Part shown: positions 5,465-6,831 of the stretch, one piece after another
Layout: each line of letters begins with the position of its first letter
Position numbering within the stretch: position 1 is the stretch's first letter
Source: an uncultured Acidimicrobiales bacterium
Lineage (GTDB): Bacteria; Actinomycetota; Acidimicrobiia; Acidimicrobiales; Iamiaceae
Reading direction: 5' to 3'
NCBI GenBank assembly: GCA_937926025.1
Contig: CALANQ010000465.1
Span: forward strand, 1 to 6,831
DNA length: 6,831 bases
Notes under the pieces: generated by a model
Databases searched by the model: none
What the model was told of the DNA's origin: nothing
The model's input: the letters and a program-made list of their open reading frames with translations, nothing else
Made by a program: the position numbers and the translations under genes

Positions 5465-6023
5465 GCGGCGGGTCGTAGTCGTCGGCCGACACCACGGCGA
5501 GGTTGCCGTCGTCGGTGGGTGCGTCGATGGCCTTGCCGTCGATGAGGAACCGCACCTGCTGGACCTCGTCGAAGCCCAGCGCGGTGAACACGATCTGCGC
5601 GAAGGCCTCCTTCTGCGTGGAGCCGGTCAGCGCGTTCATCTCGCTGCTGAGGTCGATGGCGGCGAGCCCGTCGTCGACCTGCACCCCGCGGAGCTCGGTG
5701 CCGGGGGGCACCGAGGTGCTGAGCTCGTCGCTCGCGTCCTCCGGGGGCGGCGCCAGCACGAAGTTCAGGGCCTTGCCCAGCGTGACCTCGCCCTCGACCC
5801 GGTACTCCTCCGCCTGGAGGCGCTCATCGTTCAGGAAGTAGACGGCGACGGTGGGGGCGCCTGACGGCGCCGCCGTGGTCGGGGTGGTGTCGGCGACGAC
5901 GGCGGTGGTCTGGCTGATGGCGCGCGGCTGCTCGTCGAGCGGGACGCCGCAGCCCACCAGCCCGGCGACGAGCGCGACGGCGGCGGCGGCGGCGCCGAGC
6001 GCGGCGGGTCGGAGCCGGATCAC
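5451..6023 (-). CDS. Small GerMN-domain lipoprotein, LpqB-like position
   Basis: A 190-residue predicted lipoprotein. The N-terminus has Arg3 and Arg5, an Ala/Val-rich hydrophobic segment (7-23) and a lipobox LVGC ending at Cys25, the presumed lipidation site. A Thr/Ala/Pro-rich linker (about 35-57) leads to a GerMN domain (about 58-170), visible in VAVYFLNDERL (59-69), EVTLGKALNFVLAPPPEDA (79-97), GVQVDDGLAAIDLS (113-126) and QVRFLIDGKAI (156-166). GerMN domains occur in spore-germination protein GerM and in actinobacterial LpqB. Here the gene follows an MtrB-like kinase, as lpqB follows mtrB, but LpqB (about 580 residues) has a beta-propeller that is missing. The start is GTG 6023: it overlaps the kinase stop as GTGA and has GAGGA (6030-6034) 6 nt upstream. 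A longer open frame to 6470 is antisense/shadow of the kinase. It probably senses or modulates envelope state together with the kinase. Confidence 0.88.
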   Translation of the reverse strand: MIRLRPAALGAAAAAVALVAGLVGCGVPLDEQPRAISQTTAVVADTTPTTAAPSGAPTVAVYFLNDERLQAEEYRVEGEVTLGKALNFVLAPPPEDASDELSTSVPPGTELRGVQVDDGLAAIDLSSEMNALTGSTQKEAFAQIVFTALGFDEVQQVRFLIDGKAIDAPTDDGNLAVVSADDYDPPLNPR

Positions 6024-6831
6024 GGGATGTCCTCGTCGAGCGGGTCGTCCGGGCGCGGCTCGTCCCAGGCGACGGGCAGCTCGATCACGAACCGGGCGCC
6101 GTCGGCCCCGTCGGGTCGGTCCTCCACCCACACCCGTCCCTTGTGGAGGGCGACGTGCTCGGCCACCAGCGACAGGCCCAGCCCGACCCCCTCGCTGCCG
6201 GCCCGGCGGTTGGACCCGGCCCCGCGGGAGAACCGGTCGAAGATGAGCTCGCGCTCGTCGACGGGGACGCCCGCACCGGCGTCCTCGACGGCCCAGCGGA
6301 TGCCGTCGGCCACCTTCTGGACCTTCACCCGGGTGGCCCCGCCGCCGTACTTGCGGGCGTTGTCGAGCAGGTTGGTGATGACGCGGACGAGGCGCCGCTT
6401 GTCGGCGCGGATGAACGCGCCGGCCAGCTCGGGATCCAGCTCGATGGGCACGTCGGGGCTCTGCGACCACGCCACGGCCTGGGTGGTGAGCTCCCCGGGG
6501 CGGAGCTCGCTGAGGTCGAGGCGGGCGGCGCCGGCGTCGAAGCGGGAGATCTCCAGCAGGTCCTCGACCAGCTGCTTGAACCGGGCCACGTCGGCGACCA
6601 TCAGGTCCACGGCGGCCTGGGCGGAGGCGTCGGGCATCTCCTCGCGCCGCGACGACAGCACCTCGATGGACGCCGACAGCGTCATGAGCGGAGACCGCAG
6701 CTCGTGGCTGACGTCGGAGGCGAACCGCGTGTCCTGCTCGATGCGCTCCTCGAGGACCTGGGCCATGTGGTTGAACGAGGCCACGAGCACCCCGAGGTCG
6801 GGGTCGTCGGCGGCGCCGAGGCGGGTCTCCA
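6020..6831 (-). CDS. MtrB-like sensor histidine kinase, C-terminal part (partial at 5' end)
   Basis: The cytoplasmic half of a membrane sensor kinase; the N-terminus, membrane segments and sensor domain lie beyond the right edge. Coding begins within the end of a HAMP linker (ETRLGAADDPDLGVLVASFN, 6829-6770), followed by the dimerisation/phosphoacceptor domain with the H-box SDVSHELRSPL (His codon 6706-6704). The HATPase domain follows: N-box NLLDNARKYGG, G1 box EDAGAGVP, F-box IFDRFSRG and G2 box GVGLGLSLV. All key residues are present, so it should autophosphorylate with ATP. The stretch from the H-box to VEDLLEISRFDAG resembles actinobacterial MtrB, which pairs with response regulator MtrA to control cell-wall and division genes. 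The downstream lipoprotein supports this. The response regulator would be expected just beyond the right edge. The C-terminal tail is acidic and Pro-rich (DEPRPDDPLDEDIP) and its last codons carry the ribosome-binding site of the next gene. A generic HAMP kinase is the alternative. Confidence 0.92.
   Translation of the reverse strand, partial: ETRLGAADDPDLGVLVASFNHMAQVLEERIEQDTRFASDVSHELRSPLMTLSASIEVLSSRREEMPDASAQAAVDLMVADVARFKQLVEDLLEISRFDAGAARLDLSELRPGELTTQAVAWSQSPDVPIELDPELAGAFIRADKRRLVRVITNLLDNARKYGGGATRVKVQKVADGIRWAVEDAGAGVPVDERELIFDRFSRGAGSNRRAGSEGVGLGLSLVAEHVALHKGRVWVEDRPDGADGARFVIELPVAWDEPRPDDPLDEDIP
6030..6034 (-). promoter_or_regulatory. Ribosome-binding site of the GerMN lipoprotein gene
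   Basis: GAGGA on the - strand lies 6 nt before GTG 6023, inside the last codons of the kinase gene. It fixes the lipoprotein start at the GTGA overlap. It is the only strong Shine-Dalgarno sequence in the window, and it belongs to a gene inside an operon, unlike the four genes that begin transcripts. Confidence 0.75.

Noticed and set aside
5442..5468. Short hairpins around the pfkA/lipoprotein gene ends (CCGCT...AGCGG; AGCG-GCC-CGCT)
   Set aside because: Stems of 4-5 bp inside coding sequence with no T-run are too weak to call a terminator.
6024..6470. N-terminal extension of the GerMN lipoprotein frame to 6470
   Set aside because: It is out of frame within the kinase gene and would bury the signal peptide and lipobox; GTG 6023 has a strong ribosome-binding site.
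1..6831. Mobile elements, CRISPR arrays, tRNA or rRNA genes, long repeats
   Set aside because: Looked for and not seen; the genes are closely packed, of even composition, and of housekeeping type.

Overview
This window looks like ordinary chromosomal core sequence from a very high-GC actinobacterium (Actinomycetota). The supporting signs are the extreme G/C preference at third codon positions, an actinobacterial-type phosphofructokinase, and an MtrB-like sensor kinase followed by a lipoprotein with a GerMN domain. A lineage outside the classical Mycobacterium/Streptomyces groups, for example Acidimicrobiia, seems plausible because the lipoprotein is far shorter than LpqB. That placement is a guess. 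I see no phage, transposon, CRISPR, tRNA or rRNA sequence, and base composition looks even throughout.

Layout. Left edge, + strand: the last 126 codons of an AlaC-type aminotransferase, then a luciferase-like flavin-dependent oxidoreductase 37 nt downstream, probably in the same transcript. A TetR-family repressor gene on the - strand converges on it. Between the repressor and the next + strand gene lies a 105-bp divergent promoter region with a clear TetR-type operator. The next gene (2149-2811) encodes an ACT-domain protein with an unrecognised C-terminal half. It converges on glpK (glycerol kinase, - strand). glpK and pfkA (6-phosphofructokinase, + strand) diverge from a shared 92-bp promoter region. 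pfkA ends tail-to-tail with, and overlaps by 14 bp, a small GerMN lipoprotein gene on the - strand. That gene is translationally coupled through a GTGA overlap to the upstream sensor histidine kinase, which runs off the right edge.

How the genes relate. glpK and pfkA feed glycerol and hexose phosphates into lower glycolysis and may be co-controlled. The kinase/lipoprotein pair looks like a minimal version of the MtrB-LpqB cell-envelope signalling module. The TetR protein most likely represses itself through half-sites that overlap its own -10 box.

The most interesting signals are small. All four genes that begin a transcript inside the window (tetR, ACT, glpK, pfkA) have a TAGNNT box 6-8 nt before the start codon and no strong Shine-Dalgarno, as expected for leaderless mRNAs, whereas the internal operon gene (GerMN) has a clear GAGGA ribosome-binding site. 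The TetR operator has three half-sites, and the phosphofructokinase combines Gly104 with Lys124 at the phosphoryl-donor positions. I found no convincing undescribed multi-gene system.
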